Shown piece by piece: positions 1 through 6,529 of a DNA stretch of 19,043 nucleotides. This stretch comes from CAYPKG01 sp964411275 (GTDB lineage: Bacteria; Bacillota; Clostridia; Christensenellales; CAG-138), in the NCBI GenBank assembly GCA_964411275.1, contig CAYPKG010000035.1, forward strand, positions 1 through 19,043, in the 5' to 3' direction. The notes beneath the pieces are model-generated. The model was not told where the DNA came from. It ran no database searches and saw nothing but the letters and a program-made list of their open reading frames with translations. Every line of letters begins with the position of its first letter. Positions within the stretch are counted from its first letter, which is position 1. Made by a program: the position numbers and the translations under genes.

Positions 1-57
1 TGGAAAACCCACCGCAGTGACCCCATCGACAAAGCCAAGGCTTTGTCGATGGCCTAA
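1..57. mobile_element. Partial MITE-like repeat element (copy 1)
   Basis: This is one end of a small non-coding repeat whose other end lies beyond the window. It holds a near-perfect hairpin: a 14-base arm at 23-36 (CCATCGACAAAGCC), two loop bases, and the complementary arm at 39-52. Bases 1-53 match the reverse complement of 6265-6317 in the complete copy at about 47 of 53 positions, including the flank outside the hairpin. Three of the differences sit together at the hairpin tip. The copy ends in C followed by CTAA, which resembles the CTAG bordering the other copy. It abuts the stop codon of the M56 gene and may act as a weak 3' hairpin, although no U-run follows it. That it is mobile is inferred from the second copy. 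Confidence 0.75.
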
Positions 58-1649
58 TACGCGTCATACCAGGCCTGCCCGGTCTCGTATCCGTCCTTGG
101 GAAGCCCCAGTATCTCCTGGCAGGCCCTGGCCATAATTTGCCCGTGAAGTCCCGTCTGCCCCCCCGCCTCGAATTTCTTAAAACAGTATTCCACCAGCCG
201 GTCCTCATAGCGCAACAGCTTGCCATACTCCTCCGGGTGGGCATCAAGATACGCCTCCGGGTTGGACGCCATTTCCGGGGAGGAGCAGATGGCCTCGATG
301 AGCGCGTCCACATACACGGAAATGTCCGGTACCGGGATGCCCATCACCTCAAGGAGCTCTGAATACAGCCGATTGCTGATGCGGGTGTACATGTTGCCCT
401 TCTCTGGCTGTATTACGGCAAGCCCATCCACCTGATAGACATAATAATCGTGCACCTCATCTGTTTTTACAAACGTCTGGCGGATGATCAGATGCTCATG
501 CTCCTTCGGGTTACCCGGCGCTTCAAACGCGGCGGATCTGACCAAAAAATCCATGAAAATATCTTGTACCAATGTTTCCTCTTCCCCGCTCAGGGGCGAC
601 ATCGTGGCTTGCACAACGCCGTCCGCGCCGCAATATATCAGCCCGTATTCCGCCTCCGGCGCTATGGCGTCCTCCTGGCCCAGCCCGGCGGCGGAAAGTT
701 CTGCCTCCTTAGTAGGGGGAACCGGGTCCGTTAAAAAGCACACGGCCAATACCACGCAGGCCATCACGCCCAGCACGATTGCCCAGAACGCGGGCTTTTT
801 ATAGTTGAGGATGTTTTGAATGCGGGCTTTGATCCCCACCTCGCCAAATGCCACCGGACAGGCGGACACGTGAAAGCTGGGCGCGCCACAGGAAAGCAGC
901 GCATTGGAATACGCTTTTTTCTCCTCCAAATCCAGCGTGGCAATCACCCGCTCGTCGCAGCAAAGCTCCAGGTCCCGGCACAGCAGAATGTTGGCCACCC
1001 ACACGAGGGGATGGAACCAGTACACGGCAAGCAGTGCAAAGCCCAAGAGCTTGATCCAATGATCCCCCTGCCGGATATGTGCCCTCTCATGGGCGATCAC
1101 CAGGGATTTCGCGGGTTCTTCCATATAAAAGGGCAAGTACACCCTGGGCCGGAACAATCCCAGCACAAAGGGGGTTTTCACCGCTTCGCTCTCAAAGACA
1201 TCGTCGTAAAGCCGTACCGCCGTATTTACCCTGTGCCGAAGCCTAAAGTAGCTCACAACGGCGTACAGCAGCATCAGCGCCGCCCCAGCCACCCAGATGG
1301 AAGACCAAATAGCGAGCAACGCCTGCGCGGGGTCGGCACTCAAATATGGCGCGGGGGACATGGACGCCGCAATCGCCGGATTGACCGCGCTGTTCAGGGC
1401 GGGAAACCCGCTTGTCACGACCGGCACGGTGCCGCTGCCCGCGTATTGGATTGTGCTGACGCTGGGTACCAGGCTCAGGACGCTTTTTATGGAGAAGGGG
1501 AATATAAGCCGCACGCCCACCAGCCCCCATAATATAAGCCGGAGGGATTTCGGCGCGTTTTTAAGCGCAAACCGCAGGATCAAGACAGCCAGTATCCCAT
1601 ACCCCGCCGCAATCGACATGTTCAGCATTTTTAAGAATACGCTCTGCAT
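54..1649 (-). CDS. BlaR1-family M56 zinc metalloprotease, membrane sensor
   Basis: A 531-residue integral membrane protease of the M56 (BlaR1/MecR1) family. In this family the sensor detects an envelope signal and triggers removal of a BlaI-type repressor. Hydrophobic segments lie near residues 10-30, 38-55, 110-132, 198-217 and 287-306. The zinc motif HERAH is at 187-191, followed by WFHPLVW at 211-217 and a conserved LELCCDE at 227-233 containing the third zinc ligand. The roughly 220-residue C-terminal part is not a penicillin-binding domain. It ends in a helical module with a GGQTGLHGQIM motif that I associate with clostridial M56 proteins, so the ligand is unknown. The ATG is 2 bases after the repressor stop, so the two are cotranscribed. 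The stop codon lies inside the CTAA bordering the repeat element at the window start. Confidence 0.9.
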   Translation of the reverse strand: MQSVFLKMLNMSIAAGYGILAVLILRFALKNAPKSLRLILWGLVGVRLIFPFSIKSVLSLVPSVSTIQYAGSGTVPVVTSGFPALNSAVNPAIAASMSPAPYLSADPAQALLAIWSSIWVAGAALMLLYAVVSYFRLRHRVNTAVRLYDDVFESEAVKTPFVLGLFRPRVYLPFYMEEPAKSLVIAHERAHIRQGDHWIKLLGFALLAVYWFHPLVWVANILLCRDLELCCDERVIATLDLEEKKAYSNALLSCGAPSFHVSACPVAFGEVGIKARIQNILNYKKPAFWAIVLGVMACVVLAVCFLTDPVPPTKEAELSAAGLGQEDAIAPEAEYGLIYCGADGVVQATMSPLSGEEETLVQDIFMDFLVRSAAFEAPGNPKEHEHLIIRQTFVKTDEVHDYYVYQVDGLAVIQPEKGNMYTRISNRLYSELLEVMGIPVPDISVYVDALIEAICSSPEMASNPEAYLDAHPEEYGKLLRYEDRLVEYCFKKFEAGGQTGLHGQIMARACQEILGLPKDGYETGQAWYDAY

Positions 1650-1651
1650 GC

Positions 1652-2014
1652 TTACGCCCCCTCGAACTCGTCGATCATCCGCCGGAGCTCCGCGATCTCT
1701 TCACCGCTCAGTTTCCGGCCCTTGGCGAAGGCAGAGATAAACTGGGGCACGGAACCGGCGAACGTCTTTTCCATCAGCTCGTCGATTTCCGCCGCTTGCA
1801 CCGCCTCCTTTGTCACGAGGGAGGTAACCACTGCGTTTACATTTTGCAATATCCCCCGCTGGGCCAGCCGCCGTATCACCGTATAGGTGGTGCCCTTGGA
1901 CCAGCCCAGCCGCTCCTGACAAAGCTTCACAAGCCGGGTGCTGTTCACTGGCTCGTTTTCCCATACAATCTGGCAAAACCGATATTCGCTTTCAAATACC
2001 TTTGGCGTTTCCAT
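1652..2014 (-). CDS. BlaI/MecI/CopY-family transcriptional repressor
   Basis: A 120-residue winged-helix DNA-binding protein of the BlaI/MecI family, close to the family's usual length. The N-terminal half carries the winged helix (about residues 5-70), with the recognition-helix signature GWSKGTTYTVIRRL and the wing after RGIL. The C-terminal half is a helical dimerisation region. I chose the ATG at 2014 because GGAGG lies five bases upstream; an in-frame TTG at 2026 has no good ribosome binding site. It is the first gene of a two-gene operon with the M56 protease. Two operator-like dyads overlap its promoter, so autorepression relieved by the protease is likely. The regulated signal is unknown, and a beta-lactam role cannot be claimed because no beta-lactamase gene is present. 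Confidence 0.9.
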   Translation of the reverse strand: METPKVFESEYRFCQIVWENEPVNSTRLVKLCQERLGWSKGTTYTVIRRLAQRGILQNVNAVVTSLVTKEAVQAAEIDELMEKTFAGSVPQFISAFAKGRKLSGEEIAELRRMIDEFEGA

Positions 2015-2030
2015 TGCGTCCTCCAAAAAG

Positions 2031-2083
2031 GTTTAATGTGTTCTACCTAGTCCAAGTTTAACGCATTCTACCTTTTGTGTCAA
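2031..2083 (-). promoter_or_regulatory. Promoter of the blaI-like operon with two operator-like dyads
   Basis: On the minus strand there is a -35 TTGACA (2078-2083), a 17-base spacer and a -10 TAAACT (2055-2060). Two direct repeats of GTTTAAYGYRTTCTACCT (plus-strand reading) lie at 2031-2048 and 2056-2073, 15 of 18 bases identical and 25 bases apart. Each is an imperfect dyad of GTAGAA and TTAAAC half-sites around four bases. One copy lies between -35 and -10 and the other around the start point, the expected place for repressor operators. Assignment to the adjacent BlaI-like repressor is inference. Confidence 0.7.
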
Positions 2084-2293
2084 GCCGCTCTTTTGGCTCC
2101 TTTGGCCGCTTCACTTACAGTATGAAATGGAAGAACGAATGCGCCGTCTCCTGCCCAACGCCGGAGCCCACCCCCATTCTTTTTCCCAAATGGAGTAAGC
2201 CCGGACGCTGCGGCGGTGACAGCGCAATATTTGTTGATTTCCCGGGAAATAAAGGCTATTGTTCCCATAAACCCCGGCTTTGCGGATGGCTTG
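2084..2293. other. Intergenic region between hom and the blaI-like promoter
   Basis: About 210 bases lie between the end of hom and the repressor promoter. I see no convincing gene and no hairpin with a U-run that would terminate hom transcription. The only clear structure is a perfect 14-base palindrome, ATTTCCCGGGAAAT, at 2237-2250. A 62-residue minus-strand reading frame (2080-2268) has no ribosome binding site and no recognisable family, so I leave it out. Confidence 0.5.
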
Positions 2294-3595
2294 TTATTCC
2301 TCGACTCTAATCACGCTCTTGACCCCGGCCACCACATCCAGCTGTTCCATCTCCGCAAGCGCCTCCTGCAAGGCAATTTCGTTGGCCTTGTGGGTGACAA
2401 ATGTGATGCTGGCGCGTTTTTCCGCGCCGTTGGTCGCCTCAAACTGCAATACGGTCTTAAGCGATACATTGTGCTTGGCGAATACGCCGGAAATGGCACA
2501 CAGCACGCCGGGCTTATCGGTGACCAGCATACGAATGCAGTAAATGCTTTCCCAGTCCTTCACGAGCGCCACGTCAGGCCGCAGCCCCTCGATGTTTTCA
2601 AACGTCATGTAACGCTGCCGCCCCTCGTGATGCGCGGCGTAGATCACATCCGCCACCACAGCGGAGGCGGTGGGCATCTGCCCCGCGCCACGGCCATAGA
2701 GCATCACATCGTCCACAGCGTTCCCCTTTAAGAATATGGCGTTGAAGGAGCCCCGAACGGAAGCGAGGGGATGGTCTTTGGGGATCATAGTGGGATGCAC
2801 CCGCACTTCGATGCCCTTATCACTTTTTTTGCCGATGGCCAGCAGCTTGATGGCATATCCCAGCCGGTTGGCGGTGTCAAAATCCGCCGCACACAGCTTT
2901 GTAATCCCTTCCCTGTGGATACAGTCGATGGGGATATGGGCGTGGAAGCACATGGAGGACAGGATGGACAGCTTATATGTGGCGTCAAATCCTTCCACAT
3001 CGGCCTCAGGGTTCGCCTCCGCATAACCGAGGTCCTGGGCCTCCTTCAATACATCCTGGAAATCAAGGCCCTTGTCGCTCATATTCGTCAGAATAAAATT
3101 GGTTGTGCCGTTTATGATGCCCATGATATGGGTGATATTGTTGGCCTGGAGGGAATCGGTGACGGTGCGCAGGATGGGAATGCCGCCTCCCACAGTAGCC
3201 TCAATATACAGGCCCGCGCCGGTCTTTTTCGCCGCCGCCTCAAACTCCGCCCAATGCTTGGAGATGACCTCCTTGTTGGAGGTGCACACGCTTTTACCCG
3301 CGTTGAGCGCCGCAAGGATAAAGCTTCTCGCCGGTTCCACGCCGCCCATGCATTCCACAACGATACTGACGTCCGGATCGTTTACCAGCTCGTCGATGGA
3401 GGTTACGTATACTTCAGTGGGCGCCATGTGGATGTTGCGCTCCACCTCCGGGGAAAGGCTGCGCACCAGGATGCGTTTCACCTGGAAATCGATATCCTCC
3501 CGGTGTAATATATCCTCGTGGTTTTCCGTCAGCACCCGGTATACCCCCGCGCCGACAGTGCCAAAGCCCAAAATACCGATGTTTACCTTACGCAT
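2294..3595 (-). CDS. hom: Homoserine dehydrogenase with C-terminal ACT domain
   Basis: A 433-residue NAD(P)-dependent homoserine dehydrogenase, which reduces aspartate semialdehyde to homoserine on the way to threonine and methionine. The N-terminal nucleotide-binding loop GILGFGTVGAG is at residues 7-17. The central catalytic domain contains EATVGGGIPI and the NGTTNFIL segment typical of the family. An ACT domain starts near residue 351 (IYCIRMLVTDKPGVL) and probably gives feedback control by an amino acid, as in other long-form bacterial enzymes. The ATG at 3595 has GGGAGG seven bases upstream; the upstream in-frame ATG at 3610 has no such site. It is the last gene of an operon with coaX and an S component, 19 bases after coaX. 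I see no functional reason for the coaX linkage. Confidence 0.96.
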   Translation of the reverse strand: MRKVNIGILGFGTVGAGVYRVLTENHEDILHREDIDFQVKRILVRSLSPEVERNIHMAPTEVYVTSIDELVNDPDVSIVVECMGGVEPARSFILAALNAGKSVCTSNKEVISKHWAEFEAAAKKTGAGLYIEATVGGGIPILRTVTDSLQANNITHIMGIINGTTNFILTNMSDKGLDFQDVLKEAQDLGYAEANPEADVEGFDATYKLSILSSMCFHAHIPIDCIHREGITKLCAADFDTANRLGYAIKLLAIGKKSDKGIEVRVHPTMIPKDHPLASVRGSFNAIFLKGNAVDDVMLYGRGAGQMPTASAVVADVIYAAHHEGRQRYMTFENIEGLRPDVALVKDWESIYCIRMLVTDKPGVLCAISGVFAKHNVSLKTVLQFEATNGAEKRASITFVTHKANEIALQEALAEMEQLDVVAGVKSVIRVEE

Positions 3596-3614
3596 TGCTT
3601 GTCCTCCCAAATGA

Positions 3615-4382
3615 TTAATCGTTTAATTCATATAAATACGCCAACCCCTGGAGTGTCAGGGTGGGGTTTGATATCTCAATACAATCGGACTCCGCCGTAA
3701 TCAGCTCGCCCATGCCGCCGGTGCCAATGACCCTGGCTGTCCGGGGCGCGATCTCCTGCTGCACCTTTTTGATCAGGTATTCCACCTGCCCCACATATCC
3801 ATAGAGTATGCCGGACTGGATGCAATGCTCCGTACTCTGGCCGATGACCGTGGCAGGACGCACATACTCCACTTTGGGGAGCATTGCGGTGTTTTCAATC
3901 AGAGCGTTTGTGCTGACCTTAAAACCGGGACAGATCATGCCTCCAAGAAACACGTTGTCGGCAATCACGTTAAACGTAGTGGCCGTTCCGAAGTCCACCG
4001 TGATACAGGTATCCCCATACAGGCGGCAGGCGGCAACGGCATTGCAGATACGGTCTGACCCCAGCCGGGAAGGATGGTCGTAGCGCAGCATCAGCCCGGT
4101 GTTCAGCTCAGCGTGGACGAAAAGGGGCTTGGCTCTTGGAAAATAGATGGAGCACATATGCTCCACCGTGTAGTTCATGGACGGGATAACAGAGGAAATG
4201 ATGATCCCGTCAATGCAAGCGGTGGAAAGCCCCAAATGATGAAAGAAGCTTTCCATCTGCACGCCGTACTCGTCGGCGGTGCGCCGTTTTTCCACGGACA
4301 GCCGCCAGGAGTTGACGAGGGTTGTCCCTTCGAACAAGCCCGTCTTTATGTTGGTATTCCCAATATCCATCGCAAGAAGCAT
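3615..4382 (-). CDS. coaX: Type III pantothenate kinase
   Basis: A 255-residue cytoplasmic kinase of the ASKHA fold that phosphorylates pantothenate, the first step of coenzyme A synthesis. The N-terminus MLLAMDIGNTNIKTGLF carries the phosphate-binding DxGNTN motif (D6). Further family motifs are HPSRLGSDR, the second phosphate motif DFGTATT, and GGMICPG. Length is normal for CoaX. The start lies 2 bases after the stop of the upstream S-component gene, with a purine-rich GGGGAAGGG site overlapping that gene's end, so translation is probably coupled. The neighbour suggests a pantothenate uptake-and-phosphorylation pair. Confidence 0.96.
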   Translation of the reverse strand: MLLAMDIGNTNIKTGLFEGTTLVNSWRLSVEKRRTADEYGVQMESFFHHLGLSTACIDGIIISSVIPSMNYTVEHMCSIYFPRAKPLFVHAELNTGLMLRYDHPSRLGSDRICNAVAACRLYGDTCITVDFGTATTFNVIADNVFLGGMICPGFKVSTNALIENTAMLPKVEYVRPATVIGQSTEHCIQSGILYGYVGQVEYLIKKVQQEIAPRTARVIGTGGMGELITAESDCIEISNPTLTLQGLAYLYELND

Positions 4383-4384
4383 GG

Positions 4385-4984
4385 TTATTTCCCTTCCCCG
4401 GATTGATTGAGTTTCATAAGCGCCGCCACACAGGGGGTGGCGATCAGGGCAGCGGCCAGCGCCTCCAGAGAGCCGGCAATCAGCCCCGTGCCGCCGATGA
4501 TTGCCAGCACAGGCGTTGAGTCAAGGCCGGATATGGTAAAAAACAGCAGCATCAGCCCAAGATAAAACACCGTATTGGTCAGCGACCCCAGTATGGCCGC
4601 GGGCACCACGCCAACGCTCGTGCGGCCATTGCGCGACGAAAGCCTATATACAAGGCTTGTCACCACCGGCACCAGCAGCCGGGGCACAAAGCACATGACG
4701 ATCACATATACCGGGCTTGCGCCCAGCAGCATGGCCGCCAGGGCCGATTGCGGCACCAGCGACACGCCGAACGCCGAAAGCGTGCTGGCAAGGCCAAAGA
4801 AAAAGCCCAGCAGCAGTCCGCCCTTCATCCCCAGCACAATCGTCCCGATGATGGTAGGAATACAGAGAATTGTCACATTTATAAAGCCCAGCGGTATCAA
4901 GCCAAGCGGCGTCAACCCCAGGACAAAAATCAATGCGATAAACAAGGCATACAGTACCAGTTTCCGCGTAGTCAGGCGTTTCAT
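4385..4984 (-). CDS. ECF transporter S component, probably pantothenate (PanT-like)
   Basis: A 199-residue membrane protein with about six hydrophobic segments, matching the substrate-binding S components of energy-coupling-factor (ECF) importers. The N-terminal GLTPLGLIPLGFINVT and the IPTIIGTIVLGMKGGLLLG stretch are characteristic of the family that includes pantothenate-type S components. It would work with the shared ECF module (EcfA, EcfA', EcfT), which is not in this window. The substrate is inferred from the coaX gene 2 bases downstream. I chose the ATG at 4984 because GGGGAGG lies six bases upstream; the ATG at 5005 lacks such a site. Its promoter is the minus-strand half of the symmetric divergent promoter at 5015-5047. 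Confidence 0.85.
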   Translation of the reverse strand: MKRLTTRKLVLYALFIALIFVLGLTPLGLIPLGFINVTILCIPTIIGTIVLGMKGGLLLGFFFGLASTLSAFGVSLVPQSALAAMLLGASPVYVIVMCFVPRLLVPVVTSLVYRLSSRNGRTSVGVVPAAILGSLTNTVFYLGLMLLFFTISGLDSTPVLAIIGGTGLIAGSLEALAAALIATPCVAALMKLNQSGEGK

Positions 4985-5014
4985 GGGTAACCTCCCCACA
5001 GGCATATTTTATTC

Positions 5015-5047
5015 ATTATAGCAGGTTTCATAAAGTCATGCTATAAT
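5015..5047. promoter_or_regulatory. Symmetric divergent promoter (S-component operon / ruvC)
   Basis: A nine-base inverted repeat, ATTATAGCA at 5015-5023 and TGCTATAAT at 5039-5047, supplies a perfect extended -10 element (TGnTATAAT) on each strand. The plus-strand copy points to ruvC, with a leader of about 55 bases; the minus-strand copy points to the S-component operon, with a leader of about 25 bases. Neither has a good -35 hexamer, consistent with extended -10 promoters. The expected -35 region of each overlaps the -10 of the other, so polymerase binding may be mutually exclusive. Confidence 0.65.
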
Positions 5048-5108
5048 AAAAATGAATTCCTATGTAAATCCCCGTAATGCGAAAGCCGCCGGGGAAAGGT
5101 GGTATAAT

Positions 5109-5609
5109 GTGGTTATACTTGGCATCGACCCTGGGTACGCCATCATGGGTTACGGCGCGATCGAGGCCGTTGGCCCCCGTCTTACGCCCATCGACTTCGG
5201 GGTGGTTGAGACAAAGGCGGACATGCCGTTTCCAGAGCGGTTAGAGCGGCTGTACCTGGGCATGCGGCAGCTGGTTGGGCTGTATCAGCCGGAGCATGTG
5301 GCATTCGAGGAATTGTTCTTCTATCGAAATGTCACCACAGCCATCCAGGTTGGTGCGGGCCGGGGCGTGGCGCTCTTGGCGGCCCAGCAAGGCGGCCTGC
5401 CGCTGTATGAATATACACCCATGCAGATCAAATTGTCCGTCACCGGCTCCGGTCACGCGGACAAGCAGCAGGTACAGCACATGGTTCGGGTGCTGCTTGC
5501 GCTCAAGGAAATCCCCCGGCCGGACGATGCGGCGGACGCCCTGGCGGCCGCCATCTGCCACGCCAACACGGCATTTGGCCCGGCGGCGGAGGAATTTAGG
5601 ATCAAATAA
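5109..5609 (+). CDS. ruvC: Holliday junction endodeoxyribonuclease RuvC
   Basis: A 166-residue RuvC resolvase, which makes paired nicks in Holliday junctions after RuvAB branch migration. The four acidic catalytic residues of the RNase H-like fold are visible: D7 (GIDPG), E67 (FEELFF), D140 and D143 (DDAADALA). The HADKQQV segment is also typical. I chose the GTG at 5109 because RuvC proteins begin right before ILGIDPG and AAAGGTGG lies six bases upstream. The in-frame ATG at 5052 would add 19 residues not seen in the family and has no ribosome binding site. ruvA follows after 20 bases. Confidence 0.95.
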   Translation: MVILGIDPGYAIMGYGAIEAVGPRLTPIDFGVVETKADMPFPERLERLYLGMRQLVGLYQPEHVAFEELFFYRNVTTAIQVGAGRGVALLAAQQGGLPLYEYTPMQIKLSVTGSGHADKQQVQHMVRVLLALKEIPRPDDAADALAAAICHANTAFGPAAEEFRIK

Positions 5610-5629
5610 CCGGCCAAAGAGGGTTTTAT

Positions 5630-6226
5630 ATGTACGCGTATATCAAAGGAACGGTGGAAGAACTGATGGCAGACCGGGCGGTGTTGGACGCAGGTGGGGT
5701 GGGCTACGAGCTTATCTGCAGCGCCAACACCCTAAAGACATTGCAAAAGGGAAGCCCTGTCAGGCTCCTCACCCATTTCCATGTGACCGCTGACAGCATG
5801 ACGCTGTACGGCTTTTATACCGGCCAGGAGCGGCTGATGTTCCGGCGGTTGATCAGCGTCACAAGGGTGGGGCCCAAGCTGGCGCTGTCGGTTCTGTCCC
5901 ACCTCTCCCCCGCTGACGTGGCGGCGGCGGTGATTACCGACAATGCCGCGGCGTTTGACCGGGTGCCGGGAGTGGGCCGCAAAAGCGCCCAGCGGTTGCT
6001 GCTGGAATTGAAGGAAAAAGTCACAAGCGATGATATGCTCGGTGCCGGTATCCCCAGCCCCGCCGCCAACGGCGAAAACGCCGGCATCCGCGCGGAGGCC
6101 GTGGCCGCACTTGTGGGGCTTGGCTATGACGGGGCGTCCTCTTCGCGTGCTGTAGCCGGAATATCCGAGGCGGACAGCGTGGAAGAGCTGCTGACAAAGG
6201 CCCTGCGGTCGTTGGCAAAGATGTAG
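5630..6226 (+). CDS. ruvA: Holliday junction branch migration protein RuvA
   Basis: A 198-residue RuvA subunit, which binds four-way junctions as a tetramer and loads the RuvB motor. Domain I is an OB fold starting MYAYIKGTVEEL with the family's VGYEL segment and YGFYTGQER. Domain II carries two helix-hairpin-helix motifs, around LISVTRVGPKLAL and VPGVGRKSAQRLLLELKEK. Domain III is the short C-terminal helical region, AVAALVGLGYDG onward, that contacts RuvB. A GAGGG site lies seven bases before the ATG. ruvB is 303 bases downstream, because a repeat element sits in the gap. Confidence 0.97.
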   Translation: MYAYIKGTVEELMADRAVLDAGGVGYELICSANTLKTLQKGSPVRLLTHFHVTADSMTLYGFYTGQERLMFRRLISVTRVGPKLALSVLSHLSPADVAAAVITDNAAAFDRVPGVGRKSAQRLLLELKEKVTSDDMLGAGIPSPAANGENAGIRAEAVAALVGLGYDGASSSRAVAGISEADSVEELLTKALRSLAKM

Positions 6227-6232
6227 CTGCCA

Positions 6233-6241
6233 TGGTATAAT
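6233..6241 (+). promoter_or_regulatory. Extended -10 element downstream of ruvA
   Basis: TGGTATAAT is a perfect extended -10 element seven bases after the ruvA stop. Before the repeat element inserted it would have lain about 70 bases from the ruvB start. It is followed by a small hairpin, TAGCCG and CGGCTA around CAAAA at 6241-6257. There is no clear -35. Whether it is active is unknown. Confidence 0.35.
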
Positions 6242-6260
6242 AGCCGCAAAACGGCTAAAT

Positions 6261-6483
6261 CTAGGCCATCGACAAAGCCAACGCTTTGTCGATGGGATCA
6301 CTTCGGTGGGCTTTCCATGCAGCTGCGACCTTGGACGATTGCATCGTCTGTCGGTCTTGCTCCATGAAAGGGATCAAAATCACCGTACACGCCGCTGATT
6401 TTGATGGATTTTATTCCTAGCCTTGCATTTTCTTAGAGGCAAAATGACGGGGCATTTTGCCACATAGTTTGTCGATGGACTAG
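6261..6483. mobile_element. Complete MITE-like repeat element (copy 2) between ruvA and ruvB
   Basis: A non-coding element of about 215 bases with terminal inverted repeats. The left end GCCATCGACAAA (6265-6276) and right end TTTGTCGATGGA (6468-6479) are complementary except at the outermost base. CTAG borders both sides (6261-6264, 6480-6483) and may be a 4-base target duplication. Inside are a subterminal hairpin (arms 6266-6278 and 6283-6295), a perfect 10-base hairpin (ATCAAAATCA 6373-6382 with TGATTTTGAT 6396-6405) and a perfect 9-base hairpin (GGCAAAATG 6438-6446 with CATTTTGCC 6453-6461). No gene is encoded, so transposition would need a transposase supplied from elsewhere. A partial copy in the opposite orientation lies at the window start. 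Confidence 0.8.
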
Positions 6484-6518
6484 ATTATACCATAATCGCT
6501 ACACGATTATGGTATAAT
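6484..6518. promoter_or_regulatory. 35-bp palindromic promoter/operator upstream of ruvB
   Basis: A perfect 15-base inverted repeat, ATTATACCATAATCG at 6484-6498 and its complement at 6504-6518, around the loop CTACA. Each outer end gives TGGTATAAT, a perfect extended -10, one per strand. The plus-strand copy ends 11 bases before the ruvB ATG, so a transcript from it would be almost leaderless and could not carry the GAGG site at 6520-6523 with much margin. It may therefore act as an operator or an RNA hairpin rather than the main ruvB promoter. It resembles the divergent promoter at 5015-5047. Confidence 0.5.
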
Positions 6519-6529
6519 ATGAGGTTAAT

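Noticed and set aside
1..52. Hairpin at the window start as an intrinsic terminator only
   Set aside because: No T-run follows, and the flanking sequence outside the hairpin is also shared with 6265-6317, so a repeat element explains it better.
816..1532. 238-residue plus-strand frame opposite the M56 gene
   Set aside because: It is antisense to a clearly recognised gene with HExxH and membrane segments; the long frame is a by-product of high GC content.
2080..2268. 62-residue minus-strand reading frame between hom and the repressor promoter
   Set aside because: No ribosome binding site, no recognised family, and it runs into the -35 of the promoter at 2078-2083.
5100..5108. TGGTATAAT immediately before the ruvC GTG, as a promoter
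   Set aside because: A transcript from it would start inside ruvC. The bases fit better as the spacer between the AAAGGTGG ribosome binding site and the GTG. The promoter at 5039-5047 is in the right place.
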